A stretch of DNA of 64,000 nucleotides, taken from assembly GCA_035578155.1 (NCBI GenBank), contig JAPWDM010000008.1, positions 28,442,280-28,506,279 on the forward strand. Reading direction: 5' to 3'. Source of the DNA: Brachynemurus nebulosus (taxonomy: Eukaryota; Arthropoda; Insecta; Neuroptera; Myrmeleontidae). The notes under the pieces were generated by a model. The model saw only the letters and a program-made list of their open reading frames with translations. It was not told the DNA's origin and searched no databases. The translations under genes and the position numbers were made by a program. Positions 48,479 through 60,722 of this stretch are shown here, in pieces (the stretch's first letter is position 1; every line of letters starts with the position of its first letter).

Positions 48479-49806
48479 AAACTAATAATCGTCATATATT
48501 ATGTGTTCCTCTATAGTGTATAGTATATGTGACCGGCGGTTTACACAAAATTATCAAAGATTTTACCTGTCCGTGATTGAATAAAGGTTGATGAACGCTG
48601 TTATAAGATATCAGAGGAAAGCTAATTGAAGCACAAAATTAAAAAGGTGTAGATACTATGTATTCTTTTGTCTAGTTTGTTTCTCATTTATTTTTTCAGG
48701 GTGGGGGGACTGAAGGGCGAACGCTTGGGAATCACTATCCTCCACTTTTACCGCCAGAAGATCCTTCAGAAAAATCTGAAAAAGTGATGAAGATTGAAAA
48801 TCAGGTGTAGATTGAATGAAAATTATCAGAATTTGGTACAGAAAAAGATAGCCAGAGGGCTTGTAAAGGCCCGAGTGCAACTATTCACACGAGGAATCAA
48901 AATAAATTCTAGTCCTGTGGCGGAGGTATATATTATTTTTAGGTGTCCTAGTATCATTTAATTTGACATACCTATATGTAGATATAGGTGTACATATGTA
49001 TTTATATGTCTGTAATTTTTATTTGAATACCAACATACTTAAGAAGCTATTGACAATGATTACAATACATTTTTGTCATGATGTGTTAGATCAATGGGGT
49101 GTGACCGTATCGTATCAATACTCTCCGCCATATGTAAAATGTCAATAATCCTTGCACAATACATCGCTCTTTCACATCTCATCAAACTTTTCCTACCTAC
49201 CGCTTCTTCTTTTTTGTTGCTTATAGACGTTTAATACTTATCGTTATCTATAACAATCATTATTATGGAGCAACTTTTCGTTGTATAGCACGATTTTACC
49301 TTATTTATGTTTTACAGTTCATATATCTTTTCTCACACAAGCTGCTGCTACCTGTATCGACTTTTTTTTGTTCTTCAATGGTGGTAAGTTGAATATAGTT
49401 TGGACCACATATCTTGACACTGCGCAGAAAATGGATTTGGCACGCATACGGTAATAAAAGTGGGAATTAAAAATGTCTTTCTCTTTTTAGTGTAATTAAA
49501 ATCTAGATACTTGTCAATTTTTCTTGTCTGGCGTTTGTCGTATATTTTCAAATATACTTATCCTTATTCTTGCGCGAGTTACTGTCAAGCGGCTATTGTA
49601 TACAAGAAGTTATATTAGGGAAGTGCCTTTAAAATGGTTCAGTTTAACAAGGGAAGATGAAATCAGTTAACACTATAGAGTCCGCGCCTCTTTTACAGTA
49701 AACTTTCCCAGGAGCCGGAAATATTTTTAGAGTAACAAAAAATTCATATAAATAAATTCTCGCATATGTGTGATCACTGGTCGCGAGCGGCTTTTACGGT
49801 TGTTGT
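48479..49806. other. non-coding stretch
   Basis: AT-rich with no recognised gene. The 74-codon minus frame at 48656-48880 has a few GC-richer codons (48700-48770) but no domain or splice support. Confidence 0.4.
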
Positions 49807-50870
49807 TAGTCCAAGCAAATTAAATTTTTACATGCCAAAATTAGTACCTGGAAGGGAAAATATGGAAAAGATTGGAAAGAATCTGTAGAATTCGATGAAC
49901 TATTTTTAAACAGCTGAATCATTGGGGAAGTACCTCAAAATGGCGATCAAAAAAGGCCAAAAACAGTTTTTTGCATTTTGTAAAAAGACGAAATTTCGTA
50001 CAAAAAAAGTCTCGTACAAAAATTGTAGAACTATTTAATATCAACAGCATGAAACCAATTTCATGCAAATTAGTGCATAAAAAAATTAGTTATCGCAAAA
50101 AATACCGCCAAAAATCGCGATTTTTTCAATTGCTTATACCTTACTGGGAGAAAAATATTTTTTTATGAATCTTGACGAAAGTCATTGGCAAGTAGAATAG
50201 GAACGTTTTTGAAAAATTTGTGTTCGCAGAATCCGATTTAACCAGGTTTTGGGCCACCTGCAGGTAGGTTTACGGGCTTAAAATGTTCTTATAGATTTGT
50301 AGTAACGTATGCAATAAGTGCGCGAATTATTAAGTTATTCAGAGTAGGCAAAATAAATGACCGAAAGATTAATGATTTTTATGAATCCAGCAAACTTCGA
50401 TTATTTTTCATATTTTGAAATTTTATTTTTTTGATTATGTCTTTAAAAATCCTTAAGTTAGAGCTGTAAATAGGTTGAAAAGTATTACTAATGATACTTC
50501 AGCCCAATTTTTGGGGGATAAAGTTATTTTCAAGTGCTAAACGCAATTTAAAAAATCGCGATTTTTGGCAGTTTTTTTTTTGCGATAACTAATTTGTTTA
50601 TGCACTAATTTGCATGAGATTGGTCTCATGCTGTTGATATTAAATAGTTCTACAACTTTTATACTAAACTATTTTTGTACTTTTTAAAAAATGTAAAAAA
50701 CTGTTTTTGGCCTTCTTTGGTCACCATTTTGAGATACTTTCCCAATGATTCAGCTGTTTAAAAATAGTTCAACGAATTCTAAAGATTTTTTCCTATCTTT
50801 TCCATATTTTCCTTTCCAGGTACTAATATTGGCAAAAAACAAGGTTTTAATCAGTAATTTGCTTGGACTA
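49807..50870. mobile_element. 1.06-kb fold-back element with ~325-bp arms
   Basis: 49807-50129 and 50543-50870 are inverted copies (about 85%): outer TAGTCCAAGCAAATTA, then AGTACCTGGAA(A)GG, CAGCTGAATCATTGGG, GGCCAAAAACAG, and inner AAAAATCGCGATTTTT. Spacer 50130-50542 is unique and non-coding. Similarity seems to fade outward to about 49790 and 50900. No target duplication identified. Frame 49971-50168 lies in the arm and is not credible. Confidence 0.75.
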
Positions 50871-51900
50871 TATGGCTATTTACAGATGCCGTAAACGCGG
50901 ATTTTAAAGTGTTAATGTCATAGCAGGCATGCGTCATGTACATCACCAACCAACACATTTTCCGCTTTATCTGTGCAAACGAAAAAAAGGTAATTTCTTT
51001 TTAATTTTTTAATTATGTAGGTACTTACAGAAAATATTGTTAAGTGTAGATTAAAGACATGAAATGGTTAAAATTATATTTTAATATAAAATTAAGTTGG
51101 TATAACAGTTTCAACAATGGAACATGTATAAATTAAGAGAAACATTAATGTCCGGGAGACCAACTCATTACGCATGGAAATTTTCCGTACTGATAACACA
51201 GGCCTGCGAAATTTGACTTTTTTTTCCCCTTCCAATAATTATGGTTTTTTTTTTTTTAAATATTTAGGTATGTTAAATTAAAATACAGCTCTGTTTTTTT
51301 TTTCTAGCACATCGAGATTTATTTTTATTGATGACATGCATATTTTAAAATTTTGTAACAATTATTATGAAAATATAAAAATTAATGAATGTAAAATTAA
51401 ATTTTTACTCAAAAAACCAACAGTATTAGTTGAAAAAAATGCTAAGGAAACTAAGTAAATTAACACTTTCAGTCCCATGGATTCGGCATCCGAAACCAAA
51501 CAAAACATCCCCAGAGGCCGACCGCGATCAATGATTAATTGATTAGTTGGTTACGCATTATGTTTGCGATGTTTATCATCATTCCATCACACGGATGTGT
51601 TCCTACTTACATAAATACAACATACCATTACCAACACATACTACTGTTTTGGTTTCTATGCATAAAAATTTCAAGATAAACAAAAAATACATAAAAAATA
51701 TAATTTATATTTTTAAATAAAATTGATTTGAATGTCAGTGTATATGTATGTAGTATGTACGTATGTTTATAGTTTTACAGATACATGTTGAACTGTGTTG
51801 AATCTATTCAGTGTTTGAATCATTTTATGTATTTGTTTGTTTTTTTAAATATTGCCGGCTTCCGGGGAAGTTTACTATGTAAGTGCTCGGGCCTCATAGT
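50871..51900. other. non-coding stretch
   Basis: AT-rich. A 22-codon frame from ATG 51478 contains RGRPRS, an AT-hook-like core, after a TTTCAG; too short to call. No other gene signal. Confidence 0.35.
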
Positions 51901-51901
51901 G

Positions 51902-52278
51902 TTAAAAGGACTTATAATATATTTTTCTACTTTCTTCAAAACTCCTGTTCAATCTTTTTCTCTTATGCTTTCTATCCGGTTCATCTCTCTTCAACATCCA
52001 ACAGTAGCTTTCCATCATATTTGCGCTCCACCTTCCTTGGTATCTGCTCTCCATAACCTTCATACCTTGGTGGAAGTGCTCACCTTGTTCTTCACTTACG
52101 GCACTAAGATTCTCAGGAAAGAAATCAATATGAGATTGCAGAAAATGTAACTTGACACTCTTATAGCAACCCAGTTTATGGAAATTGCTGAGCATATTAT
52201 TCACTATATTTTTATAATCTGGGCTTTTTTGTTTCCTAAAAAATGTTCCACTACCTTTTTAAATGAATTCCAACTTTT
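51902..52278 (-). pseudogene. C-terminal fragment of a TE-associated uncharacterised protein
   Basis: Minus strand, about 125 codons. From 52278 the frame reads SWNSFKKVVEHFLGNKK, then one base appears lost near 52226. The downstream frame (NNMLSNFHKLGC, HFLQSHIDFFPENLSAVSEE, RYQGRWSANMMESYCWMLKR) ends at 51902. I recognise this as the C-terminal region of a protein repeated many times in aphid and other invertebrate genomes (motif HFLxSHLDFFPENLGxVSDExGERFHQ), usually annotated uncharacterised and mobile-element related. One frameshift and no N-terminal part indicate a relic. The plus frame 51785-52150 is its shadow. Confidence 0.7.
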
Positions 52279-52359
52279 TTGTTTTTTAGTTGTTTTAAAC
52301 TAATTTTTACAACCGATGATTAACAGAGAATATATCCATATAATTTTTAGTCGAATTTT

Positions 52360-52810
<451 letters not shown>

Positions 52811-53520
52811 CAAAATTCAGCTTCCTAGGATGATATGGTGGGAGTAGAGGGGGGAAAAACGATTTTCGCTGGATCTAACAGGCCCCCAGCCCCCCAGAAT
52901 TAACGTAGAGGGTTGAAATTTGGTGTGTTGATAAAGTTCGTACCTAGGTTGTGCTTTTTGGAGGTTTTAATATTTTACCTCCACCCACCTCATTTTTAAG
53001 CTACAATTTCATGCATTTTCGACGTTTTCGAAGTTTGTACCACTTGCACAGGTCACCCGAATAAACCTAGAGGGCTGAAATTTTGTATTCGGATTGAGTT
53101 AGTATCAAGGGGGTGCCTTTTGGGGGTCTCGACTTTTAACCCCTACCCCCACCATTTTTATACCAAAAAGAACATGATTTTTCTTGTTTTTTAACAGTTT
53201 CGTTCGGGTCAAAATCTCCCCAAATAAACCTAGAGGGCTGAAATTTGGTGTACAGGTTAAGCTAATAGCCAGACACTGTTTTTTGGAGGTTTCAACTTTT
53301 AACCCTTACCCCCACGATTTTTACGCCAATATTTCCTTAATTTTTTTGCTTGTTTTCTAACACGTCTAGAGACTCCATAAGGAAACCTAGAGGGCTGAAA
53401 TTTTGTACGTGTATTCAGTTAGTATCCAGCTAGTACCTTGTAGGGAGTCCGCATCACTTTTCCCCCCACTTCTCCCATTTTTACATCGGAATTGAATGCT
53501 ATTGTTAAATGTGTTTTAAA
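52811..53520. repeat. degenerate minisatellite, ~160-bp unit, 4 copies
   Basis: Each unit contains AGAGGG(C/T)TGAAATTT(G/T)GT near its start (52907, 53070, 53231, 53389), then TTTTGGAGGTTT-like text, then TTTAACCC-TACCCCCACC. Increasingly divergent. The phrasing continues from the TA-array repeat upstream, so both may be parts of one larger element. Confidence 0.7.
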
Positions 53521-53814
53521 AGCATTATGTTTATTCTAAATACAAGTAGGCGAATAGTAATTTTAAAAAATTTAAAAAAAAAGTGTACTTACTTTTATGA
53601 CAAGTGAAATACATACATATTAAGTAATTTAAAAATGTTATTAAAGTCACTGTTTATTTATAAATTAGGAATTTTAGATTTTTAGTATTTATAAAATAGA
53701 AATTTTGGATTTTTTTGGAAAGAAAAAATATCTTTATAAAGGCCTTCCAGTTTACTATTTAAGGTCCTTTTTTAATTTTTAAAACTAAAACATAAAGGCA
53801 ATTAGCGGATAAAC

Positions 53815-53916
53815 ATGGGCAGGAATGTCCTCGTACGAATTGTGTTGGCTTTTTTTCTGCTACCTGTTTTCGGCACAAAATTGAAATTTACTGAGATACA
53901 GCCCTTAAATACTTAA
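53815..53916 (+). CDS. 33-aa signal-peptide-like ORF, copy 1
   Basis: ATG at 53815 (context aaacATGgg) opens MGRNVLVRIVLAFFLLPVFG: basic start, a hydrophobic core and a plausible cleavage point after VFG. About 13 polar residues (TKLKFTEIQPLNT) and a TAA follow. It reads like the first exon of a small secreted protein or a very short secreted peptide. No strong donor lies near its end, so the mature part cannot be traced. Codon use is less AT-biased than the flanks. Repeated unchanged in protein sequence at 54366-54467. Could be chance, but the N-terminal architecture is unusually good. Confidence 0.3.
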   Translation: MGRNVLVRIVLAFFLLPVFGTKLKFTEIQPLNT

Positions 53917-54365
53917 AACCTTTTTTTAAAGCCTCGATCAGCCGAACACTCATCACCAGTTTTGAAACCAACAAAATGACAATTCGGTTGTAGACTTTCA
54001 ATCACATTTCGCTTGTAGACATTCAATACCGAAGATGAAGGGGAAAATTCGACTACCGTGATGGGGCCCCGCTGCTCACGGCGTTTTCTAAATACAAGTA
54101 GGCGAATAGTAATTTTAAAAAATTTAAAAAAAAGTGAACTTACTTTTATGACAAATGAAATACATACATATTAAGTAATTTAAAAATGTTATTAAAGTCA
54201 CTGTTTATTTATAAATTAGGAATTTTGGATTTTTAGTATTTATAAAATAGAAATTTTGGATTTTTTTGGAAAGAAAAAATATCTTTATAAAGGCCTTCCA
54301 GTTTACTATTTAAGGTCCTTTTTTAATTTTTAAAACTAAAACATAAAGGCAATTAGCGGATAAAC

Positions 54366-54467
54366 ATGGGGAGGAATGTCCTCGTACGAATTGTGTTGGC
54401 TTTTTTTCTGCTACCTGTTTTCGGCACAAAATTGAAATTTACTGAGATACAGCCCTTAAATACTTAA
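54366..54467 (+). CDS. 33-aa signal-peptide-like ORF, copy 2
   Basis: Second copy from the tandem duplication. One nearby base differs (GGC to GGG in codon 2) and is silent, so the 33-residue product is identical to copy 1. Because the duplication is young, this identity is not evidence of selection. Confidence 0.3.
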   Translation: MGRNVLVRIVLAFFLLPVFGTKLKFTEIQPLNT

Positions 54468-54636
54468 AACCTTTTTTTAAAGCCTCGATCAGCCGAACAC
54501 TCATCACCAGTTTTGAAACCAACAAAATGACAATTCGGTTGTAGACTTTCAATCACATTTCGCTTGTAGACATTCAATACCGAAGATGAAGGGGAAAATT
54601 CGACTACCGTGATGGGGCCCCGCTGCTCACGGCGTT

Positions 54637-55984
54637 TTTTTTTTAAATGTATTTACTCTCACTTATTAACATTTTTATAATATAAGTACGGTCCTGTTAG
54701 CACCGTAAATTTGCGAGGTTTAGTTATTAATTAAAACTGAATAGAAAAAAATAAATTACCCTCAATAATGAGCTCATTAGCGGATGATCTTAGAATTCAC
54801 CTTTTTTCCCAAAATAAAGATATGTCACTTAGTTAATTAGGTTTGATTTAATGAAACCATTGATGGGAATGTGTTCCTAAAAACCAATTACAACTATATA
54901 ATGACTTTTAGTTAAATAAGAAATAAATAAAAATGCATAATCTATTCTTGACTTGGTCGGCCTAGGTAATTTTAGACAAAAATTTTAATACCTAATATCT
55001 AAAAATTCTGACGTGCTGGAATTTTTTTGAATATTTTTTTCGCAAGCAGCGCCCTAAAATCTATCAAAGTCAATTGTCAAATCTCAAAGGGGTAAACCAT
55101 GGCAGGCCTGTGTAATTAGAGATTAGTAGCAGCAAACTTGTTGATCAATGCCACCCTCCTCGTACTGGTTGGCCAACAGCCCTTATGCTATGTCCAATTA
55201 TAACTTTATGCACATCGTTCGAAAAGTCTTTTAAAAATAAACAGTTGTCTGAAGTAAAATGTTTTCTATCTGCTATAATTTTCGACATAATGAAGCAAAA
55301 TTGAAATTATAGCAAAATCTTCGATAATTTATTGTTTCAATGCATTTAGTCCATAGAACTAGAAGTAGATTTGTTGGTATTCTGTTTGGTGCAAATAAAA
55401 TGACAAATTTTAAGGTGCAAAGTAAATATTGTTTATGTGTTTTTTAAAACAAAATGGTGGTACAGCAGGTCTTGCAAAAAAAAAACACATTTTCCCTTTT
55501 CCAAAGTCTTAACTTTATCCGATTAACTTCAAGTTTTAATCGCAATCAGTTTTTCTAGTGAACGCCGTTTTCAATTAATTGATTTTTCACAAAATGATGT
55601 AAATTTAACAAAAAATTTTGTTCGATAAACTAATCGCACATTTGTCGTAAGATATTATTTTCGAACATGAAAAATGTGTTAGGTTCTTGTACTATTAAGA
55701 AAACTGAAAGTTTGTAACGATAGGTGAGAATACTAACACGTGCGTCACCGATGTTATAAGAAAATCCTGATTCGTCTCTACAGCGCAACAACTTTCATAT
55801 TACTAGCAGATAATCTTTTATCCAAACCCAACGTATAGGTAAGATAAGATAGGTACTCTTCGAAATGTCGTACATATATCAGTGGCATTCAACCTTTTTA
55901 TGTTACTTACTTGAGTTACTTTTACTTTTTCATCAATATAGACTTAAGTGAAAGGAAATTTTGGTAATCAAACCAATATGAGCA
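54637..55984. other. non-coding stretch
   Basis: AT-rich, with a mildly GC-richer patch at 55090-55190 (CCACCCTCCTCGTACTGG). No frame, splice pair or repeat signature recognised. Confidence 0.4.
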
Positions 55985-56055
55985 TATCGCTACCTTTCTC
56001 TGTCAACCTCGTATCTGAAAACTCCAAATTTTTGGACACACAAAAAAAACATATT

Positions 56056-56145
<90 letters not shown>

Positions 56146-56156
56146 TATATAGATAA

Positions 56157-56231
<75 letters not shown>

Positions 56232-56311
56232 CAGTATTTAATATGTTTTTTGTGTGTCCTAAAACATATAGTTTTTGATATACGAAGTTCACAGAGAAAG
56301 GTAGCGATATA
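55985..56311. mobile_element. fold-back MITE with a TA core
   Basis: Arms 55985-56056 and 56238-56311 are inverted copies (outer ATATCGCTACCTTTCTCTGT, inner GGACACACAAAAAA(A)CATA). The centre is a (TA)n array of about 165 bp with two ATAG interruptions near 56143-56156. The array gives Tyr-Ile frames that are not genes. Confidence 0.75.
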
Positions 56312-56395
56312 AGGTTTCCACCGGATCTTGATTTTTTAGGACCTAAGGACCCCAAAAACCAGTAATCTGAGTGGAAAATTTTCGGACTTTAATCT

Positions 56396-56826
56396 ACATA
56401 TCGCGAGTTTAGTGTTACACTGTTCCATGTCGACTTTTTAAAATCTCGAGAAAAATGAGTTTGAAGTTTTGACATAGGTATTTTAAAATGTACTTTATAT
56501 AATATGAATTAATTTTAATTTCCAAAGAAGCAGGTATAGACAAATTACAGTATATCAAAATACTATGTGAAACAATAATAAATTGAACGAAAATATACTT
56601 TAGAACATCCAAATTTTATGTGAAACATAGAACTTTTAATAAAATTATTGATACTTTTAGGAGATGGAATTTTGATGTTTTGTTGATTTCCACCGTTCTT
56701 TAAGGAATTTTGATTAAATTTAAATTTATATAGATAGACAATGAAATGGAGAACTCAAATATGTGAAAAACTACAAACCTCAAAAAAGTCGACATGGAAC
56801 AGTGTAACACTAGGCTCGCGATATGT
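56396..56826. mobile_element. 431-bp element with 44-bp inverted ends
   Basis: 56396-56439 and 56783-56826 are inverted (ACATATCGCGAG at the outside, then TAGTGTTACACTGTTCCATG, GTCGACTTTTT at the inside), with one or two mismatches. The interior is AT-rich and non-coding. No clear target duplication. Confidence 0.72.
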
Positions 56827-57074
56827 TTGAATCCTAGTAGTGATAAAAATAAATAATCTATAATAATAAAACTTTTTGTATATATCGCACCTCGGCGACA
56901 GCACAGCCACATCTATACACACTTCCATAAGAGATGTCGCTGTGTTATCGGCGTGGTGGGATATATGAACTTCTATTTTGAACAAATTAAGTAATTGATG
57001 ATATATTCTGGCGTGGAAAGACCCATTAATCAGGCGCGTATACAAAGGGGGATAGTACGGTGCAATTAGACCCA

Positions 57075-58056
57075 AACCTCAACATCCAAAGTAACAGTTT
57101 CACTCATTGTTTGGTAAAAAGTTACACTATTTTGTGCGTCGGGTTTTAGGGGGAGGAGGGTAGAAGTAGGAAAATTAACGGTTTTCGTCAGTTTTTTTTT
57201 AAATATTTCGAAAACTATGCAGTCTAACGTAAAAAGTATCTACACAAAAATAATCTACATTAAATTGCGAACAAAAATAGTCCTATGCATAATCTTGCTG
57301 AAGTGAAGATTTCCAGAGTTATGGAGGGTGTAAAAGTAGCAACTTTTAGTATTTTTAAATTTTTGGAAAAAATATGGCACACTGTCACTAAGGAAACTAA
57401 TTTCTTTATACAGGATTATGTTTTGTAAAAGGAAATTGCGATTAGTCTTCTTCAAACATAGCGCCCTCCTCTTCTAAATCTTCGTCTATGACGTTCGTAT
57501 CCCTACTATCACATCCTAGCCCTGAGCAATTACCGTATATGTTTGAGCAGTTTAGACCACTCTTTCTGCATTCGCAGTTATCGACGCATTCGTCTTTGCA
57601 AGCGCACACTATGAGGGAAAGTAATTCCTCGGGAGCTGCAGGACGTACTGTTGTAATTGGTCTCAGGTGTTCGTCAATCTTCTTTCACCTCCAATCGAGC
57701 GGATTCTTCTTATTCAGCCATTGCCACACCTGGTAATCAGTGCAGCAGTGGCTAAAAATACTAAAAATTGCTACTATTACACCCTCCGTAACTCTGGAAC
57801 TGTTCACTTTAGCAAGATTATGCGCAGGACCATTTTTGTTCGCAATTTAATGTAGATTATTTTTGTACATGACACTTTTTACGCTAAACCCCATAGTTTC
57901 CGAAATATTTTAAGAAAACCGTTAATTTGCCTACTTTTACCCCCCTCCCTCCAAAACCCGACGCTCAAAATGGTGTAACTTTTTGCCAAACTATATGTGG
58001 ACCGTATAGAACAATTTGGAGTTGGAGTGAAACTGTTACTTTGGATGTTGAGGTTA
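57075..58056. repeat. inverted repeat of ~290 bp enclosing a pseudogene
   Basis: 57075-57358 and 57752-58056 are inverted copies at roughly 80-85%: AACCTCAACATCCAAAGTAACAG, GTCGGGTTTT, AAAATTAACGGTTTTC, AATCTACATTAAATTGCGAAC and GGAGGGTGTAA. The right arm begins exactly where the Cys-rich pseudogene (57442-57751) ends. Either a fold-back element that acquired coding sequence or two opposed insertions. Confidence 0.78.
57442..57751 (-). pseudogene. Cys-rich TE-associated C-terminal exon, one nonsense codon
   Basis: The minus frame from about 57751 to TAA at 57442 reads HCCTDYQVWQWLNKKNPLDW, a TGA where Trp is expected, then HLRPITT, PAAPEELLSLIVC and a Cys cluster spaced C-x-C-x3-C-x3-C-x-C-x6-C-x6-C-x4-C, with an acidic tail (DEDLEEEGAMFEED). 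This layout (DPLDWGW...HL.P..T...PAPE.LL..I.C.CK..C...C.CRK.GL.C) matches a multicopy family of insect uncharacterised proteins that I associate with mobile elements. The Cys block is a likely zinc-binding module. Truncated upstream and carrying a stop, so dead. GC-richer than its flanks. Confidence 0.6.
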
Positions 58057-58881
58057 GGCCGGTTTTGTGAATAACTGCACTGTACTAGGATCAATGAGTC
58101 ATCACCCCCCTCCCTTGACTGTATGTATCCCGGCCATTAGAAATGCTAATATTGCACACATGTTTAACCTTACTCAAATTTCATCAAAATCGATAAGTTC
58201 AGCCCCGGAACCTTGTTAATCAGGTTTTCTCATTAATTTCAAATCATATCACATATTTCTTTCAACGTACTTAATCGTTAAAATTATAAGAGGTAAACTT
58301 TGCCTTCTACTCCCCCACATACCTTGATAAGACACCAGATAATATACTTCATAACCCGCATGGTTCTATAATAAAGAAATTTTTTTTATACTTATTATTA
58401 ATGGTTGAGTTAGTTTTTAGTGTAGGTATATAAAATTAAGGGCGAATTGAAACTGTTCTTACCAATAAACACTAATCAATAAAATACGATAAAAAATAAA
58501 TAATAAAAATATTAATTTAATGAAATATTATACAGTTAGAGCAGCAACTGACTGTTCTTTTTATTACGTGCTACAACGTTAGTGAAATAATATTTAATAC
58601 AAGCACACACGAATAAATCAAATATCAACGAGTTTTTCCATAAACAATCATCATTTAAATTACTTTGGGGTTTTGGGATTAAGAATTTAAAACGTTTCCA
58701 TATACTGGTTCGTGCCAACCAGTAAATAACTTGTTATCTTGAATGACCATATAGTTTAAACGCAGACGGTATGACAATAATTTTAACTATATATATTTGT
58801 TAGTGAAATACATGCAAATATTTAAGTTAAAAATTAAATCTAAAAAAATATTATCGACATTTAATAAAATTTCAAATATAT
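58057..58881. other. non-coding stretch
   Basis: AT-rich. AATTTCATCAAAATCGATAAG near 58180 is a phrase typical of repeats. No gene recognised. Confidence 0.4.
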
Positions 58882-58885
58882 TTAA

Positions 58886-59534
58886 GGTGACCAGACGTCT
58901 CGCTTTCAACGGGACAGTCCCGTTTTTCGGAGACATGTTCCGGTGTCCCGACCAAACTTCTCGGGACGCCCACTTGTCCCGTTTTGGCAATATTTGAATT
59001 TATACGCTATTTTATGAAAAGTTTCATTCATTATTTGAAATAATTTTTAACTGCCTTTAAAATTCTCTACTTGGGTTCTTTCGTCTCTTCCCAAATACGA
59101 GAGGACGTATTCATTTTGGCAGTAGTGCCTTATCATTAGGCTAAGAAGATGTCTAATTGTATTATTCATATTCTGATTATAAAATGAACTTGTTTATGAT
59201 TTTCTTGATAATAAAATGATTTCCTTGATAATATCCTTTTGTTTTTCTATCTTTCTACTTCAAACACAAATTATTCTATCCAAATTATCGTTTCATTATC
59301 AAAGGTCTCATGCTACAGTGGTGGTGGAATCATCCACCATCAAATTAATTTTATCGCAGAAAGAGAAATTAGCACTCGAAATGACTTTAAAACACAATTA
59401 TTGACTTAAATTTTCAAAAATTTTCCGGGGGAGAAACCTCGGATCCCCCTTTTTTAATGGAGGGAACCCCGTACCCGGCAAACCCCCCGGTAAGGTCTGC
59501 TGTCCCGTTTTGATTCTTTACAAATCTGGTCACC
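58886..59534. mobile_element. TTAA-flanked MITE with GTCCCG repeats
   Basis: Termini GGTGACCAGA on both strands, bordered by TTAA (58882-58885, 59535-59538). The symmetry runs a few bases further into the flanks (ATATTTAA and TTAAATAT). GTCCCG/CGGGAC words crowd 58908-58982 and recur at 59502. TTAA targets are known for piggyBac and Kolobok; the ends alone do not decide. 649 bp, no transposase. Confidence 0.72.
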
Positions 59535-59538
59535 TTAA

Positions 59539-60714
59539 ATATACTGCAATTGATCGTACCGGGTTAACTTTTATTTATTGCGCCCTGCAGCAATTTTAGC
59601 CTAAACGTTCTTACTCCTTCCTCCGCACAGATGAACCAATTATCCTTCTACTCTCGGAGTAAAAGCGAAAAAAAGAACAACACGCTACAAGCTTTCTTTT
59701 TTACTTGGACAATCCCATTGGTTATCGTTCAGAGGCTACCAAATTTTTTTAGGTTATAAAAAAGATAAAATATAAATACACAAGATGACGTAGTTCCAAG
59801 ACAATTTCGCACATAAAGTCCATTTTCAAGTTGGCTTTGCGTGTTCTGGCATTTTCAACAGAAATAGTTGCACTTCTCAACAGCCCTGAGATGCACAAAG
59901 AATTTTAATAACTTTCAGTTTAGGAAATGATTTAACTGCAATTTCTGTGGAAACACGTAAAATAGGAAACAGTTGACAGTTTCTGGTAATCTAAGGGAAA
60001 ACAAGTAGTCACTTATGTGTGATGTCATAAGGTAAAAACATGTTGCGGAAGGCAGTTACTACTGTCAAAATGGACAGATTCGCTGACTGTTTTTCGTTTA
60101 AACAGTTTAAACCGTTACTAATACTTAAAGGCGTAAAGACGCGTTTTAGAGGACATTTTCTTTCTTTCAATTTTCCCTTTCCATTTTTTCCGTGCACCTC
60201 GAATTCCGTTCTCCTCATTGTATTTACGCCACTGGTAACTTGATCCATCATAAAAACGATTTGTAAGAAAACATCTTTCAATATAATCCGTTTAATGGCG
60301 TACATGGCTATAGATTTTCGACTTAAATTACGATATTTTTCACAACAAATTAAGAAACATAATTTCTGATTAAAAATTTTATTAATACTAGAGACAGATT
60401 TTTTTTCAAAGTAATAAATACATATTTTCTAACAAATGAAAAATGAATTGAATACTTTCTTTTAAGTAGAAGGCATTAGATATATCAATTATCATAGAAA
60501 AACTTCCGTCTAGTTGATGCTCATCCATAAAAAAGAACTTTTGGTGATTGGAAAAGAACTTTTATCAAGTACAATGACTTGATAACACATACTTGATAAC
60601 ATTGCGGCCATTGGTAGATATATTTTTTGATTGGCTAACGCAATTAACGATGTTGAGCTTGTACAGTCCGATTTTTGGATTAAATTTGGCAATGTTCCAG
60701 TGATTTACAGTATT
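59539..60714. other. spacer with one unrecognised minus ORF
   Basis: 59575-59700 and 60010-60250 are less AT-rich than average. A hAT-like end (CAGTGGCGTAAATACA on the minus strand, from 60235) has no visible partner. Otherwise nothing recognised. Confidence 0.35.
60009..60305 (-). CDS. unrecognised 98-aa ORF
   Basis: Minus-strand ATG at 60305 to TGA at 60009. The C-terminal two thirds is basic and mixed (GKNGKGKLKERKCPLKRVFT, later AFRNMFLPYDITHK). It overlaps a hAT-like terminus (CAGTGGCGTAAATACA begins within codons near 60235), suggesting the frame is partly transposon DNA. No domain known to me; could be chance. Confidence 0.15.
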   Translation of the reverse strand: MYAIKRIILKDVFLQIVFMMDQVTSGVNTMRRTEFEVHGKNGKGKLKERKCPLKRVFTPLSISNGLNCLNEKQSANLSILTVVTAFRNMFLPYDITHK

Positions 60715-60722
60715 AAAATTAT

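Larger units (their letters stand above)
53534..54636. repeat. 0.55-kb tandem duplication
   Basis: Copy 1 (53534-54085) and copy 2 (54086-54636) start TTCTAAATACAAGTAGGCG and end GGGGCCCCGCTGCTCACGGCG. Only a handful of substitutions and a length change in an A run separate them, so the duplication is recent. Each copy carries the same small signal-peptide-like ORF and, near its end, a GC-richer 60-bp block open in one frame (TFNTEDEGENSTTVMGPRCS). Confidence 0.92.
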
